Assembly: GCF_009765785.1 (NCBI RefSeq)
Contig: NZ_LMUT01000009.1
Span: forward strand, 322,215 to 386,214
Direction of reading: 5' to 3'
Length of the DNA stretch: 64,000 nucleotides
Source of the DNA: Granulicella sp. L46
GTDB taxonomy: Bacteria > Acidobacteriota > Terriglobia > Terriglobales > Acidobacteriaceae
Shown: one piece after another, positions 17,353 to 27,114 of the stretch
Position numbering within the stretch: the stretch's first letter is position 1
How the letters are laid out: each line of letters begins with the position of its first letter
Translations under genes and position numbers: made by a program
Notes under the pieces: generated by a model
What the model was told of the DNA's origin: nothing
Databases searched by the model: none
Seen by the model: only the letters and a program-made list of their open reading frames with translations

Positions 17353-17869
17353 GGGAAAGTCCCTCCGAGGGAATAGATCTTCGAGTTAAAAGCCTGTATC
17401 CCGAAGCTAGTTCTATTCGGACTCGAAACACAGAGCCATTAGGAGGGTATCCCTGCGGGTATTTGGAGCCCTTTCCTTCGCACTGACCTACTTCTGGGGG
17501 AGCTCTTCTCGAGACGAGCCGCTGTGGGCACCCTACAATATCGAATTGTGCCAAATCGCCTATGCGCTCAGCGAGCAAAGTCCGGAGTCGAAATGTGCAT
17601 TGGCCTATTATCGCTAGTCGACATTTCATAGCGCTCGCGGTGAGCACCCGATGCCCCCACAGGCCTGCGAGTGTTGCTAGATTCCGGAGCTGCGGTGACG
17701 GCGGCAATGGTGGCATCTCGCGTCCTGGCGACGGCTGCGCGACGTTGCTTACACAAACCGCGCCCGTAAAATTCGTTCTAACATTTTGGTTGAAATTGCC
17801 TTTCTCATGAATCAAGATTTATTGTGAGTAATACCAATCATGACTCGGTGAACGGAGGGTGAGAGAACA
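17353..17869. other. Divergent intergenic region, no gene seen
   Basis: 517 nt between the secreted hydrolase and the second Reg_prop kinase. Short frames crossing it run into the hydrolase gene or lack coding character. It must contain both promoters. GGAGG lies 12 nt before the kinase's GTG. I saw no strong dyad or RNA gene. Confidence 0.5.
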
Positions 17870-20800
17870 GTGATCATCTTCCTTAGGGCCTTCCGTTCGC
17901 CTCGGTCCCTCAGATACATCTACGTGCTCCTCCTCCTAGCCGGAGTGCACGGGCTAAATGCACAGGATCCACTCAAGCTGGTTCAACTCAATCACACGTC
18001 ATGGACCGCTCGGGAGGGCGCTCCATCAGAGATTGCCGGGCTTGGACAGACGACCGACGGAGTGCTCTGGATTGGTAGTGGAAGTGGCCTGTACCGATTC
18101 GACGGCATAAGTTTCTCTCTCTTTCGACCAGCCGCGGGAGAGCCTCCGTTGCCGCGAATCTCGATCAGAACGCTTTGCGTGGCTCGTGACGGGACGGTGT
18201 GGGTAGGATTCAGACCCGCCGGGGTTGCTGCAATCAGGAATGGCCATGTCAAACTCTACGGAGTACAGGAAGGCCTTCCACCAGATACAACCTATCAGCT
18301 GCTTGAAGCAAATAATGGAACGATGTGGGCCATAGCCGGTCTACACCTTTGGCAACTACGCGGAGAACGGTGGCAACGAGAGTCACCGAGCGAACCGTTC
18401 TCATCCGAACGCGTTTATAAGATGTTCTTCGATAAAGCGGGAACACAATGGGTGGGAACTAATAAATGGATTTACCGACGAGAACCCAACCAGGATAAGT
18501 TTGAAGCGACAAACGAGGTCGGCGGGGAGTTGATACAGTTCGCGGAGTCGCCAGATGGCAGCCTTTGGGTTGGTGGCGAAGAGGGAGCGGGGGCACCTAT
18601 CCCAACCGTAAGACGCCTCGACGTGGAGGGTCATCGGTCCCCATATCCGACCCGGTTGCACGTACTATCGGATACCCTCCTCTTCGATCCGGAAGGAGAG
18701 CTATGGATCGCATCGGTCTATGGTCTTTTGAAGGTCAATCCACGAGAGATCGCAAAAGCCCCGACTCCCATAGCGGTGGATCAGGACAAACAGTTCGAGT
18801 GGTTTGGGCACGATCAGGGATTGAGTACAGATAGTGCCACCGCAATGTTCAAAGATGCCTCAGGCGATATCTGGGTAGGAACCATGCGTGGACTGGATCG
18901 ATTCGAGCAGCCCAAGCTGATTCATCCCGAGAACGTTCCGATATCAGACCGGCGCGTGATGGTGACGAGTTGTTCGGACGGCGAAGTGTGGATAGGAGTG
19001 CCTCTTGCTCCACTGGTTTCGATCCGCGACGGACAGACAATCACCCGCATAGAGAAAACCTATGAGATGGACTCCGTATACTGCGGCCCCAGCGGCGTCA
19101 TCTGGTTCACCGACGATCATGGCATTGGAAGGCTTGATCGTAAAACAACCACTCACATCCCCCTACCCGAAGGGATGCGGCCATCCTCGGCTAAGCAAGT
19201 TATAGAAACAAGTGATGGATCCATCTTCGTTACCTTTCGCAACGCCGTGGACCTCTGGCGATGGCAACGTGGAACATGGTCTCAAGTCGCCGTTCCTGCG
19301 ATTCAGAAGGAGGGACGGAATGTTATCTTCAGGGATCGGGCAGGAAGACTCTGGGCAGGCTATGCCAACGGCGCCATCACTGAGCTCGAAGGTAATTCCG
19401 GACGTGAGTTCCAAGCTCCGGGCCTGGGCGATGTCACGGCTTTCGCTGAAACCAGTCATGGCTTTCTTTCCGGCGGCATGAATGGCATAGCAGTGCAGCG
19501 CGGAGACACCTTTGAACATTTACTTTTGGAAGACGAACTTCACGTGCGTGGAATTTCGGGTCTGGTTGAGGCGGACAGTGGCGATTTATGGCTGAACGTG
19601 GCCTACGGCGTGGTGAGAATTCCGCAAGCTGAATTTCTCCAAGCCCTCGACTCCCCTGCCTACCGAATGAAGTCGCAACTTATCACTGAAGGTAGTGTCA
19701 TCGGACCAGCACCTCTCAGCTACGCCCTGCCATCAGCCGTTCGCGGCGCCCGCGGGACAATCTGGTTCGCTAACTCTAGCACCGCGTTCTACGTGGATCC
19801 AAGCCGACTGCCGCAGAATCAGATCCCTCCCGTACTAACCATCTCGGCGGTAGCTGCGGACGGAGTGACTCTTACTGATTACCGTCAAATTCGACCTGGG
19901 GTGAATACATTAGTTATCAAATATGCAGGGATTAATCTTCCTGCCCCAGAACGGGTGACCTATCGCTACCGGCTCGAAGGAAGTGATAGTACTTGGCAGG
20001 AAGTCGGATCGAGAACGGAAGCTGTTTATACAAAACTGCGCCCAGGCCGCTATACATTTGACGTGCTCGCCTCAAATGGTGAGGAAGTTTGGAGTCTGCC
20101 CTCCAGTACTCGCTTTCAAGTTCTGCCGGCTTTTTACCAAACTGTGTGGTTCTTGCTCGCATGTTTCGCTCTTACAGCGGCCGTGGTTTGGCTCATACTC
20201 ATGCTGCGAATCCAACGCGTAACCGAAACAGTGCGAATCAGGGCTGAGGAGCGCGCAGACGAACGGGTACGGATTGCGCGCGATCTGCATGACACCCTCC
20301 TGCAGGGAGTACAGGGACTTATGCTTCGCTTTGATGTCGCTTCCCGGGAAGTCCCTGAAGGGGGACGCGCCCGCAGGATGCTGGAGGATGCACTCAAATC
20401 GGCAGACACGATTTTATTAGAAGGAAGGGACAGGGTCAGAAGTCTTCGATCCGACACATTCAAGGATCTCCCCCTGGCTGAAGCCCTCGCCAAGGTCGGC
20501 ACTCACTTCACGCACTATAGCGAGATTACATTTCATGTTCAAACCGAGGGCCCGATGGTTGTCGTCGATCCGATCGTTCTCGAAGAAGTCTTCTGCATCG
20601 GACGCGAAGCCATTACGAATGCTTTTCAGCATGCGGATCCTTCCGTTATTGAGGTCATGATCACCTATGGTAAAAACGCGTTCGTTGTCTCCTGCCAGGA
20701 CGATGGCAAAGGGATGGATCCGATGCTTCTCAGTGCTGATGGAAGACCGGGCCACTGGGGGCTGATCGGGATGAAAGAACGCTCGACTAAGATTGGCGCT

Positions 20801-20932
20801 AAATTTGAGTGTATAAGCTCACCTGCCAATGGAACTCGGATTACAGTCACTGTTCCAGCCAATCGGGCCTATGGGATTAGATCTCCGATCATGCGCCTAT
20901 TCTTTAGATATCTGCCTCGGTTGCGATCCTAA
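17870..20932 (+). CDS. Reg_prop / Y_Y_Y sensor histidine kinase, second copy
   Basis: 1020 aa from a GTG start. Same architecture as the kinase at 13495: signal peptide (to about residue 33), propeller repeats (GVLWIGSGSGLYRFDG, GTVWVGFRPAGVAAI, GDIWVGTMRGLDRFE and others), Y_Y_Y domain (YRYRLEGSDSTWQEVG, about 700), TM segment (VWFLLACFALTAAVVWLILML), HisKA_3 with RIARDLHDTLLQGVQG (H807) and HATPase_c (GREAITNAFQHADPS, DDGKGMDPM, HWGLIGMKERS). It has no adjacent regulator gene. The NarL-type regulator at 27115-27744 is the nearest candidate partner and is itself an orphan. Cross-talk with the first system is possible. Confidence 0.92.
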   Translation: MIIFLRAFRSPRSLRYIYVLLLLAGVHGLNAQDPLKLVQLNHTSWTAREGAPSEIAGLGQTTDGVLWIGSGSGLYRFDGISFSLFRPAAGEPPLPRISIRTLCVARDGTVWVGFRPAGVAAIRNGHVKLYGVQEGLPPDTTYQLLEANNGTMWAIAGLHLWQLRGERWQRESPSEPFSSERVYKMFFDKAGTQWVGTNKWIYRREPNQDKFEATNEVGGELIQFAESPDGSLWVGGEEGAGAPIPTVRRLDVEGHRSPYPTRLHVLSDTLLFDPEGELWIASVYGLLKVNPREIAKAPTPIAVDQDKQFEWFGHDQGLSTDSATAMFKDASGDIWVGTMRGLDRFEQPKLIHPENVPISDRRVMVTSCSDGEVWIGVPLAPLVSIRDGQTITRIEKTYEMDSVYCGPSGVIWFTDDHGIGRLDRKTTTHIPLPEGMRPSSAKQVIETSDGSIFVTFRNAVDLWRWQRGTWSQVAVPAIQKEGRNVIFRDRAGRLWAGYANGAITELEGNSGREFQAPGLGDVTAFAETSHGFLSGGMNGIAVQRGDTFEHLLLEDELHVRGISGLVEADSGDLWLNVAYGVVRIPQAEFLQALDSPAYRMKSQLITEGSVIGPAPLSYALPSAVRGARGTIWFANSSTAFYVDPSRLPQNQIPPVLTISAVAADGVTLTDYRQIRPGVNTLVIKYAGINLPAPERVTYRYRLEGSDSTWQEVGSRTEAVYTKLRPGRYTFDVLASNGEEVWSLPSSTRFQVLPAFYQTVWFLLACFALTAAVVWLILMLRIQRVTETVRIRAEERADERVRIARDLHDTLLQGVQGLMLRFDVASREVPEGGRARRMLEDALKSADTILLEGRDRVRSLRSDTFKDLPLAEALAKVGTHFTHYSEITFHVQTEGPMVVVDPIVLEEVFCIGREAITNAFQHADPSVIEVMITYGKNAFVVSCQDDGKGMDPMLLSADGRPGHWGLIGMKERSTKIGAKFECISSPANGTRITVTVPANRAYGIRSPIMRLFFRYLPRLRS

Positions 20933-21060
20933 ACCGAAGAGACTAGTCCCATGAAACACTCGTCTCAGCACTCATAGCAAAAATTACACGCAGAGGGTCC
21001 GTACCCAGATGACGATCGATGTCGGCCTTGGGGTTGTCTGTAGCCACTGGCAGCGAAGCT

Positions 21061-22806
21061 TCATAAGGTTGCGGCGCTGTATGCCGACATCGCGGTTCGC
21101 AGGGTCACGGCAAGCGGCAGGTCCAGTTGTTCTCCTTCCTGCCGCGACAGCTTCGAAGCAGTCAGATATTTGTGGATGTCGGAGACCACGACGGACCCCT
21201 CCCCTACTGCGGAGGCGACGCGCTTGACCGAGCCGCAGCGCACGTCTCCAACGGCGTAAACGCCTTCGAGGTTGGTGCCAAAGAAGGCGCTTGATGAGGC
21301 GCCGTTGCCCGTGACGATGAAGCCCTTGTCGTCCATGGCAAGGGTGCCGCGGAGCCAGGCAGTGTTTGGGTTGGCACCGATCATGACGAAGACGTGCGAG
21401 ATATTGAACGTCTCGGATGTGCGGTTTGCATTGTCGCGGACCGTCACGGTCCTGAGCCGATCGGTCCCATCCATCCTGGCGATCTCGGCCTGTAGACGCA
21501 CGGTAATCTGGCTGGTGGCAAGGATGCGCTGGACGAGATAGTCCGACATGGTGGCCTGCAGACTGCGACCCCTGACAACCAGGTGGACGTGCTTTGCGGT
21601 TTGCGCGAGGAAGAGGGCGGCCTGTCCGGCTGAGTTGCCCGCGCCAACCACGATGATTTCTTCGCCGCGACAGAGACCAGCTTCCATCGCCGTAGCCGCG
21701 TAGTGGATTCCCTGGTACTCGAAGCGGTGATAGTTCGCGACGTTGAGCTTGCGATAACGGGCGCCGGTAGCGATGACGACGGTGCGTGCACTGACAGCGG
21801 GCGCATCTTCGATCTCGAGACGACACATGCCGTCCTGCTTGCTCATACTGACCACGTTGCGAGAGATAGAGAAGTGCGCTCCGAACTTCTGTGCCTGGAT
21901 CAATGCGCGCTCCGAGAGTTCCTGACCGGAGACACCTGTAGGAAAGCCAAGGTAGTTCTCGATGCGGGAGCTGGTCCCCGCTTGTCCGCCAGGCGCAGCT
22001 CCTTCGATCACGATGGTCGTGAGGCCTTCGGACGCCGCACAGACGGCAGCTGCGAGACCAGCAGGGCCTGCGCCGACGATCGCGACATCGTAGATGGCTG
22101 CATTCTCTCGCAGGTCGGTCAGGCCGAGTTCGTCGGCGAGCATGCTGATGGAGGGGTTGCGCAGAACACGTCCGTCAGGCAGGAGGGCGACAGGAAGGCC
22201 GGCTTGCGTAAGCTCGAACGTCCGGATGAGGGCATCGGCGTCCTGATCCAGTTCGGCGTCGATGATGCGGTAGGGATAGCCGTTGCGGCTGAGAAATCGC
22301 TGAATGCGAATCGTGTCGATGCTATACCCATGGCCCAGGAGGGTCACCCCGCTCGTGGCCTGCTCAACAAGGTTACACCTGCGGCTGATGGAGGCCTGCA
22401 TGATGAGGTTGGCGATCTCTGTCTCTGAACGCATGATTTGCGCCAGCGATGCACGGCATATACGCCTTAACCGGGTGGGCCGGACGGCACGGCAGTTGAC
22501 CAGGGTCTCCCGGTTGTCAAGAAGATCCAGTTCACCGGTGAACTGGCCATCCGTCAGGAGTGCAACGATACGCTCTCCACGATTATTGCCGGAACCTTCG
22601 AATATCTCGACGGCACCATCGAGAATGACGAACCAGTCCACATCGCGCTCGCCACGGACGAAGAGGCAGGAGGACTCTGAGACAACTTCTTCGTTGCCGT
22701 AACCCTTCAAGCGATCAAGCAGAGTGGGGCTGAGAATCGGGTGGAAGATGCCAGCGGATTGGGGGTTGCTCGAGTTTGAATCGGGGAAGGTCAGCGAGTA
22801 TGTCAT
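21061..22806 (-). CDS. cNMP-binding / thioredoxin-like / TrxR-like FAD oxidoreductase fusion, without CxxC
   Basis: 581 aa in three parts. A cyclic-nucleotide-binding fold (about 25-135; FVRGERDVDWFVILDGAVEIFEG). A short thioredoxin/glutaredoxin-like segment (about 155-230; GYSIDTIRIQRFLSRNGYPYRIID) without the redox CxxC. A thioredoxin-reductase-like FAD/NADPH module (about 238-555; VAIVGAGPAGLAAAVCAA, GGQAGTSSRIENYLGFP, IIVVGAGNSAGQAALFLA, GVYAVGDVRCGSVKRVASAVGEG). The TrxR redox pair (CATC in E. coli) is replaced by YAAT in GIHYAATAMEA, so it cannot use the normal disulfide relay. Possibly a nucleotide- or redox-regulated NADPH oxidoreductase for a small molecule. It lies downstream of three hydrolase genes. 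Confidence 0.85.
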   Translation of the reverse strand: MTYSLTFPDSNSSNPQSAGIFHPILSPTLLDRLKGYGNEEVVSESSCLFVRGERDVDWFVILDGAVEIFEGSGNNRGERIVALLTDGQFTGELDLLDNRETLVNCRAVRPTRLRRICRASLAQIMRSETEIANLIMQASISRRCNLVEQATSGVTLLGHGYSIDTIRIQRFLSRNGYPYRIIDAELDQDADALIRTFELTQAGLPVALLPDGRVLRNPSISMLADELGLTDLRENAAIYDVAIVGAGPAGLAAAVCAASEGLTTIVIEGAAPGGQAGTSSRIENYLGFPTGVSGQELSERALIQAQKFGAHFSISRNVVSMSKQDGMCRLEIEDAPAVSARTVVIATGARYRKLNVANYHRFEYQGIHYAATAMEAGLCRGEEIIVVGAGNSAGQAALFLAQTAKHVHLVVRGRSLQATMSDYLVQRILATSQITVRLQAEIARMDGTDRLRTVTVRDNANRTSETFNISHVFVMIGANPNTAWLRGTLAMDDKGFIVTGNGASSSAFFGTNLEGVYAVGDVRCGSVKRVASAVGEGSVVVSDIHKYLTASKLSRQEGEQLDLPLAVTLRTAMSAYSAATL

Positions 22807-22877
22807 GACGCGCTCCAGCGAAACTTGTGGTGGTAGGGAGCGGGACGCCTTTGCGGACGCCCCGCGACCAAGCAGGC

Positions 22878-23699
22878 TTAGCTCTTGAGAAACTCGAGCA
22901 AGTCCTTGTTGATCACATCGGCGTGGGTGATCGGCATGCCGTGAGGGAAACCGGGATAAACCTTCAGCGTCGCAGTCGGGACGAGCTTGACGGTGAGCGC
23001 TCCGGCATCCGGGAACGGAACGATCTGGTCGTCGTCTCCGTGCATCACGAGGGTCGGGACATCGATCTTCTTCAGGTCCTCGGTGAAGTCGGTTTCAGAG
23101 AAGGCCTTGATGCAGTCGTAGGAGCCCTTGATGCCGCTCTGCATTCCCTCGAACCAGAAGTTCTCGCGCACGCCTTCGGAGATTGTGGCTCCCGGCCGGT
23201 TGTAGCCGAAGAACGGGAGGGAGAGGTCCTTGTAGAACTGAGAACGATCGTTGACAACCCCATTGCGGATCGCATTGAGCGCTTCGATCGGCGTGCCAAT
23301 GGGGTTGTGCTCGGACTTCACCATGATCGGCGGCACAGCGCTGATGAGCACGGCCTTCGCTACGCGGCTTGTTCCGTGGCGCGAAATGTAGCGCGCCACC
23401 TCGCCGCCTCCGGTTGAGTGGCCCACCATGATCGCGTCTTTCAGGTCGAGCGCTTCGAACAGCTCCGCAAGGTCGTCAGCGTAGGTGTTCATCTCGTTGC
23501 CATCCCAGGTCTGGCTGGAGCGGCCGTGGCTGCGGCGGTCGTGTGCGATCACGCGATAGCCGAGGTTGCCGAAGAACAGCATCTGCGCGTCCCAGGCGTC
23601 CGCGTTGAGCGGCCAGCCATGTGAGAAGGTGATGGGCTGACCGGTGCCCCAATCCTTGTAGTAAATGGTGGTTCCGTCCTTCAAAGTAAGTGTGCTCAT
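22878..23699 (-). CDS. Alpha/beta hydrolase, non-heme chloroperoxidase-type
   Basis: 273 aa. The start is the ATG at 23697-23699 after GAGGAGA; the longer frame to 23996 overlaps the upstream gene. Motifs: [33 protein letters not shown] (oxyanion), [12 protein letters not shown] (Ser), [12 protein letters not shown] (Asp), GFPHGMP (His). This matches cofactor-free haloperoxidase/arylesterase enzymes, which hydrolyse aryl esters or lactones and can form peracids. Its family is different from that of the four small esterase-like hydrolases in this window. It may be cotranscribed with the two upstream hydrolases and the downstream TrxR-like fusion. Confidence 0.92.
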   Translation of the reverse strand: MSTLTLKDGTTIYYKDWGTGQPITFSHGWPLNADAWDAQMLFFGNLGYRVIAHDRRSHGRSSQTWDGNEMNTYADDLAELFEALDLKDAIMVGHSTGGGEVARYISRHGTSRVAKAVLISAVPPIMVKSEHNPIGTPIEALNAIRNGVVNDRSQFYKDLSLPFFGYNRPGATISEGVRENFWFEGMQSGIKGSYDCIKAFSETDFTEDLKKIDVPTLVMHGDDDQIVPFPDAGALTVKLVPTATLKVYPGFPHGMPITHADVINKDLLEFLKS

Positions 23700-23838
23700 G
23701 ATCTCCTCGATTCTTGCGGGTGAGTGGTGCGTTGAGTGGAAACCCAGCTTGCTTGGTGCTGAGTCGGTGTCTTCTTTCTGAAAGTGATTCTGCCCCCGCC
23801 CCCCTGGCATGAACACCTCACCAAGGGGGTTTTGCAGA

Positions 23839-24594
23839 CTACTCGTTCGGGTGGTTCTTGAGCGCGTTCCTTGCTGCCCGGTCGATGAGGCTTGCCACCT
23901 CGTTCGGGAGCTGCTGGATGACCATGTGGCAACTGTCCACGGAGACCGTAACGGCGCCCATTCGCTTCGCCATCGCAGCTTCCATTGCAGGGGCAAGCAT
24001 CTGGTCCTTGGTGGAAATGAGAGCCCATGTGGGCTTGGTCTTCCACGCAGCCACCGACAACTTCTCGTCGAACATAGGACCGTAGCTCTGGCCCTGGGTT
24101 GCGAGCGCGAGCAGACGTTCTTCCATGGGCAGGCCTTCGGTAACGTAGTTCAGCATGCCCTCGGTGGTGAGTGTGGCGAACTTGTCCGCGGTCAGACGAA
24201 TCTGCTTCTGCCCGGAGGTCCAGCCGTAGGGGGTCCCTGCATCATTCGAAGATTCTCCGACCTCGGGCGCGTACGCCGTGATGTAGACGAGCCCGGCGAC
24301 TTTTGGATCGTCGCCGGCTTGCGTGATCACAGCACCGCCCCAGGAGTGGGCCACGAGAATGAGTGGACCGTCTTGAAGCGCGATGATTCGCCTCGTGAAG
24401 GCCACTTCATCCGCCAGGGAGGTCATTGGGTTTTGCACGGTGACGACGTGGTAATCCATCTTTTGCAAGAGCGGGATCACCTTCGACCAGCTCGATCCGT
24501 CCGCAAACGCACCGTGCACCAGAACGATGTTTTTTACGTGTGTCGCAGAGGATGCTTTTGCTTCTGCATCGGTGTTGAGTGCTTGGTTTGACAT
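23839..24594 (-). CDS. Alpha/beta hydrolase, cytoplasmic tandem paralogue
   Basis: 251 aa, no signal peptide. [42 protein letters not shown] (Ser nucleophile) and [20 protein letters not shown] (His). It is highly similar along its whole length to the next upstream gene (24622-25407), from which it is separated by only 27 nt; long stretches also match at the DNA level, so the pair arose by tandem duplication. The main difference is that the upstream copy has a signal peptide and this one does not, placing the same chemistry on both sides of the inner membrane. Confidence 0.88.
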   Translation of the reverse strand: MSNQALNTDAEAKASSATHVKNIVLVHGAFADGSSWSKVIPLLQKMDYHVVTVQNPMTSLADEVAFTRRIIALQDGPLILVAHSWGGAVITQAGDDPKVAGLVYITAYAPEVGESSNDAGTPYGWTSGQKQIRLTADKFATLTTEGMLNYVTEGLPMEERLLALATQGQSYGPMFDEKLSVAAWKTKPTWALISTKDQMLAPAMEAAMAKRMGAVTVSVDSCHMVIQQLPNEVASLIDRAARNALKNHPNE

Positions 24595-24621
24595 GGCAAT
24601 TCTCCTTTGGAGGTTATGGCG

Positions 24622-25407
24622 TTATTTGCGCAACGCGGTCTTTGCAGCCTGGTCGATCACCGCAGCTACTTCGACTGGCTGCTGGAGCATCGCGAGGTGG
24701 CAGGTTTGGAGGGTCGTTGCAGTGGCGCCCATACGTTTCGCAGAAGCCGCTTCCATGGCCGGCGGAAGCATCTGATCATCCGCCGCGATGACGACCCATG
24801 AGGGCCTCGTCTGCCAGGCGGCGACGGTGAGCTTCTCGTCGAACATGGGGCCGAAGCTCTCTCCCTGTACGGCAAGCACTACCCGGCGCTCTTCCATAGG
24901 AAGCTCTTGCGCGAAGTGGTTGAGAATGCCGTCCGAGGTCATGTAGGCGAACTTCTCGCTGTCAACGCGAATGGCTTTCTGTCCTTCTGTGACGCCGAAG
25001 GGAGTGCTCGCCTGGTTGGCTGACTCGCCGGCATTAGGCGCGTAAGCCGCGACGTAGACGAGGCCTGCGACCTTGGGATCGTCGCCTGCCTGCGTGATGA
25101 CCGCGCCGCCCCAGGAGTGGCCGACCAAAATGACAGGACCATCCTGCAGGGCGATCGCGCGCCGCGTGGCGGCCACATCATCGGCGAGCGAGGTGAGAGG
25201 GTTTTGGACGGAGACGACGTGATAGCCCTCGCCTTCGAGGATAGGAATGATCTTGGACCAGCTCGTCCCATCGGCGAAGGCGCCGTGGACGAGAACAATG
25301 TTCTTGACTGCGGGGGTGGGCGTCTGTGCAAGCAGAGGCACGGCGGGGAAGAAAGCCGCGGCCAGACCGATTACACTGCCGAGCGAGTTGTGAATTGCGT
25401 TAAGCAT
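24622..25407 (-). CDS. Alpha/beta hydrolase, exported tandem paralogue
   Basis: 261 aa. Signal peptide MLNAIHNSLGSVIGLAAAFF...LLAQ, then [42 protein letters not shown] and LQTCHLAMLQQPVEVAAVI. Start after GGAGAAC. First gene of a probable minus-strand operon (this gene, its cytosolic paralogue, the chloroperoxidase-type hydrolase and the TrxR-like fusion). Esterase or lactonase activity on a small extracellular compound is expected; the substrate is unknown. Confidence 0.88.
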   Translation of the reverse strand: MLNAIHNSLGSVIGLAAAFFPAVPLLAQTPTPAVKNIVLVHGAFADGTSWSKIIPILEGEGYHVVSVQNPLTSLADDVAATRRAIALQDGPVILVGHSWGGAVITQAGDDPKVAGLVYVAAYAPNAGESANQASTPFGVTEGQKAIRVDSEKFAYMTSDGILNHFAQELPMEERRVVLAVQGESFGPMFDEKLTVAAWQTRPSWVVIAADDQMLPPAMEAASAKRMGATATTLQTCHLAMLQQPVEVAAVIDQAAKTALRK

Positions 25408-25735
25408 GATGTTCTCCTATCGAGGTTATGAACCGGTGAGTGAGCTCATGCCGAGATGCGAGCGTCCGACACGAAGGGGTGAGCGTTACTGCATCGCTGA
25501 GTCAGGTCAGCTTGTAGGTGGAGTATGTTCGGTGCCGGCGCTGAAGGGGCCACCCGGAAGTGGTGAAAAATAGCTACCTCATGGGGTGAAGAAACCCATA
25601 TCGACGAACGCAAGAAATCCGCGGAAGACCACCCGATCGGGTGGTGACGGGCGGGCTCTGCAGAGATAACTTGGAGCGGATATTCGCTCGGTCGATAGCC
25701 GGCACCATACGCGCGAAGAAAGAAGCAAGAAATTG
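25408..25735. other. Divergent intergenic region, no gene seen
   Basis: 328 nt between the exported hydrolase and the mercuric-reductase-like gene. It should hold two divergent promoters. It contains an imperfect dyad, ACCACCCGATCGGGTGGT, at 25628-25645 (perfect 18-bp palindrome ACCACCCGA/TCGGGTGGT), about 90 nt upstream of the flavoprotein start, a plausible operator. No frame with coding character. Confidence 0.5.
25628..25645. promoter_or_regulatory. Perfect 18-bp palindrome upstream of the flavoprotein gene
   Basis: ACCACCCGATCGGGTGGT reads the same on both strands (9-bp half sites). It lies in the divergent promoter region between the hydrolase operon and the flavoprotein at 25736. Its length and position fit a homodimeric repressor or activator site for either promoter. 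No regulator is encoded immediately beside it; the response regulator at 27115-27744 is a candidate. Function inferred from symmetry and position. Confidence 0.5.
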
Positions 25736-27112
25736 ATGGCAGCTTATGACGCAATCATCGTTGGTGCCGGGCAAGCAGGCCCTGCGCTCGCCGGAAGGCT
25801 TACAGCCGCCGGTTGGACAGTTGCGCTGGTGGAGAGGAAGCTATTCGGCGGAAGCTGCATGAACACCGGCTGCACGCCTACGAAGGCGCTGGTTGCGAGC
25901 GCTTATGCGGCGCACTTGAACCGGCGTGCCGAAGACTTCGGGGTTGTCCCGAGCATCGCGGTGATGATGGATATGCGACGCGTACGGCAGCGCACAGAGG
26001 CCATTGTCGCCGAGTCGCGAGAGGGTGTGGAGCAATGCCTACGCCAGATGGAGCGTTGCACGATCTACCAGGGCGCCGCGCGCTTCGTCTCCCCGTCTCA
26101 GCTTCGGGTTGGAGACGAACTACTCACCGCGCCACATATCCTTCTTAGCGTCGGCTCGCGGCCTGCCATTCCCAATCTGCCCGGTATCGATACGGTTCCC
26201 TACCTGACAAGCTCGACGATCCTGGCGCTCGACTCACTACCACCTAAGCTGGTTGTCGTAGGAGGAGGTTACGCAGGGCTCGAGTTTGCGCAAATATACC
26301 GGCGCTTCGGAGCCGAGGTCACTGTCATTGAACGCGAGGCACGACTCGTCGCCGATGAGGACGAGGATGTTTCGAACGCTGTGCGGGAGATCCTGGAGGC
26401 GGAAGGGATTGAAGTGCGTCTCAACGCGGAGTGCGTTTCGCTGCGCTCCGATGGCGACGATGTCGCGGTCGGCGTAAACTGCATCGACGATGAGCTGGAG
26501 GTCTCTGCTTCGCACATTCTGCTGGCGATGGGACGTACGCCGAACACAGACGACCTCGGTTTGGAAGCTGCCGGCATCGCCGTTGACGAACACGGCTACA
26601 TTCCGGTCGACGACCAGCTCAAAACCGCCGTGCCGGGGATATGGGCTCTTGGCGACTGCAACGGACGCGGCGGGTTTACCCACACTGCCTGCAACGACTT
26701 CGAGATTGTCGCGGCAAACCTGCTCGATGACGATGCGCGCAAAGTCAGCGATCGCATTCCGTCACATACGCTGTACATTGATCCGCCGTTAGCGCAAGTC
26801 GGTATGACCGAACGTCAAGTTCGGCAGCGCGGACGAGCTGCGTTGATCGGAATAAGGCCGATGACCAAGGTGAGCCGCGCCATCGAGAAGAGTGAGACGC
26901 ACGGATTCATCAAGCTGCTGGTCGACGCGGAGAGCAAGGAGATTCTGGGTGCGTCCATCCTGGGGACCGGAGGTGACGAAGCGATCCATTGCATTCTTAC
27001 CGCAATGTACTCTGGCATGCCGACCTCACTGCTCCAGCGCGCGATGCACATTCACCCTACGGTCGCTGAACTGATCCCGACGTTACTTGGGAGCCTGAAG
27101 CCGCTCGTCTAA
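25736..27112 (+). CDS. Mercuric-reductase-like / dihydrolipoamide-dehydrogenase-like flavoprotein
   Basis: 458 aa pyridine-nucleotide disulfide oxidoreductase. FAD loop IIVGAGQAGPALAGRL, redox pair C41-MNTG-C46 in FGGSCMNTGCTPTKAL, NAD(P) loop VVVGGGYAGLEFAQIY, second FAD motif GIWALGDCNGRGGFTHTA, and the dimer-interface His-Pro...Glu in MHIHPTVAELIP. It lacks an N-terminal HMA domain and the C-terminal Cys pair needed by true MerA, so mercury reduction is not implied; family members reduce various disulfides or quinones. The start is the ATG at 25736; a TTG lies one codon upstream. It converges with the response regulator with a 2-nt gap. Confidence 0.9.
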   Translation: MAAYDAIIVGAGQAGPALAGRLTAAGWTVALVERKLFGGSCMNTGCTPTKALVASAYAAHLNRRAEDFGVVPSIAVMMDMRRVRQRTEAIVAESREGVEQCLRQMERCTIYQGAARFVSPSQLRVGDELLTAPHILLSVGSRPAIPNLPGIDTVPYLTSSTILALDSLPPKLVVVGGGYAGLEFAQIYRRFGAEVTVIEREARLVADEDEDVSNAVREILEAEGIEVRLNAECVSLRSDGDDVAVGVNCIDDELEVSASHILLAMGRTPNTDDLGLEAAGIAVDEHGYIPVDDQLKTAVPGIWALGDCNGRGGFTHTACNDFEIVAANLLDDDARKVSDRIPSHTLYIDPPLAQVGMTERQVRQRGRAALIGIRPMTKVSRAIEKSETHGFIKLLVDAESKEILGASILGTGGDEAIHCILTAMYSGMPTSLLQRAMHIHPTVAELIPTLLGSLKPLV

Positions 27113-27114
27113 AC

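Noticed and set aside
17243-17815. 190-codon minus-strand frame upstream of the secreted hydrolase
   Set aside because: It overlaps the hydrolase signal peptide in another frame and shows no domain; the hydrolase start is well supported.
20984-21826. Long minus-strand frame inside the TrxR-like gene
   Set aside because: It is the shifted shadow of 21061-22806: Arg-rich, low-complexity and without domain motifs.
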